DNA of 64,000 bases from Knoellia sp031844405 (GTDB lineage: Bacteria > Actinomycetota > Actinomycetes > Actinomycetales > Dermatophilaceae): NCBI GenBank assembly GCA_031844405.1, contig JAUZVC010000001.1:682001-746000 (forward strand). The letters run 5' to 3'. Under the pieces are notes generated by a model. It did not search any database and was not told where the DNA came from. It saw nothing but the letters and a program-made list of their open reading frames with translations. Positions within the stretch are counted from its first letter, which is position 1. The number at the start of each line of letters is the position of its first letter. The position numbers and the translations under genes were made by a program. Positions 63,724 to 64,000 of the stretch are shown piece by piece.

Positions 63724-64000
63724 GCGCTTCGGGCCCCAGCCCGTGAGCGCCGCCCGCGCGCCGGCTGCGAGCGCCGCGCACACGGCATACATCACGACGA
63801 AGCCGGCAGCCGTGCGGAGGGTGAACGGCTCGTCCTCCGTCTCGCCCAGCACCGCCAGCAGTGCGACCGACCCGGCGAGGACGGCGACGCCCATGCCCCT
63901 CACCCAGACCCGGCGTGAGGCAGCGAGTGCCATGCCCAGGACGCCCGGGGCCAGGAGCAGGCCGGGCCCGAGGAAGAGCAGCACGGCGGGCAGGGTGACG
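63577..64000 (-). CDS. Truncated membrane protein (5' end outside the window)
   Basis: Read leftward from the window edge, an open frame encodes three hydrophobic segments (LLFLGPGLLLAPGVLGMALAA, MGVAVLAGSVALLAVLG, AAGFVVMYAVCAALAAG) separated by charged turns. They look real. The last 45 residues run antisense through the end of the MFS gene and are rich in Gly, Glu and Arg, so the true gene may end differently. No family was recognised. Confidence 0.45.
   Translation of the reverse strand, partial: VTLPAVLLFLGPGLLLAPGVLGMALAASRRVWVRGMGVAVLAGSVALLAVLGETEDEPFTLRTAAGFVVMYAVCAALAAGARAALTGWGPKRSGAGAPAEPQRHGGDGPEGSGERRTAEDPLDLDDRRVEERLGVGLVGQ

Overview
The window is a dense, very G+C-rich stretch of an actinobacterial chromosome: short intergenic gaps, many GTG starts, stop/start overlaps of the GTGA and ATGA kind, and several starts that look leaderless. 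Gene content points to the Micrococcales, probably Intrasporangiaceae: an actinobacterial hut cluster, dnaK-grpE-dnaJ-hspR with HAIR operators, a LytR-CpsA-Psr protein, an LprG/P55-like pair and EF-G2. The family placement is inference. No rRNA, tRNA, CRISPR array, insertion sequence or prophage was seen.

Layout. 1-3.8 kb: end of a D,D-carboxypeptidase, a secreted LVIVD-repeat protein and two unknown genes. 3.9-14.7 kb: histidine utilisation (hutH-hutU, then an M20 amidohydrolase, hutF and hutI), interrupted by an Asp-box membrane protein, EF-G2 and a YbaK-type deacylase. 14.7-19 kb: an XRE-type regulator, a 36-bp perfect palindrome, a DUF4235 protein, and a TPP riboswitch controlling a YkoE / ABC-ABC-EcfT thiamine-type importer. 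19-28 kb: an MFS pump, an L,D-transpeptidase lipoprotein, a merR-lhgO-permease operon, dinB, a flavin oxidoreductase carrying the same MerR-type operator as merR, an epoxide-hydrolase-like enzyme and an LD-carboxypeptidase. 28-34 kb: a complete oppABCDF-type peptide importer. 34-40 kb: an alpha/beta hydrolase, a block of four unknown membrane or exported proteins, and a divergent MarR / reductase pair. 40-45 kb: the HspR-controlled chaperone operon. 45-49.4 kb: a ChvE-GguAB-type sugar importer. 49.5-57 kb: a FadR-type regulator divergent from a CUT1 importer plus galactonate/KDG-type catabolism and gluconokinase. 57-64 kb: an LCP protein, clpB with its own HAIR site, the LprG/P55-like pair, and a truncated membrane protein.

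How the parts connect. HspR, encoded as the last gene of the dnaK operon, probably also represses clpB 14 kb away, because the same inverted repeat lies before both. The MerR protein probably controls its own operon and the nearby flavin oxidoreductase through near-identical dyads placed 23-25 bp before each start codon. The FadR-type regulator probably controls the sugar-acid operon through a dyad inside the divergent promoter region.

The most unusual signal is not a gene. The octamer CGGCATAC (or its complement GTATGCCG) occurs 45 times by my reading, about once per 1.4 kb, against roughly 2 expected from base composition. It is found on both strands, within and between genes, and it appears to force rare codons. 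Copies in gaps before genes all point toward the gene.
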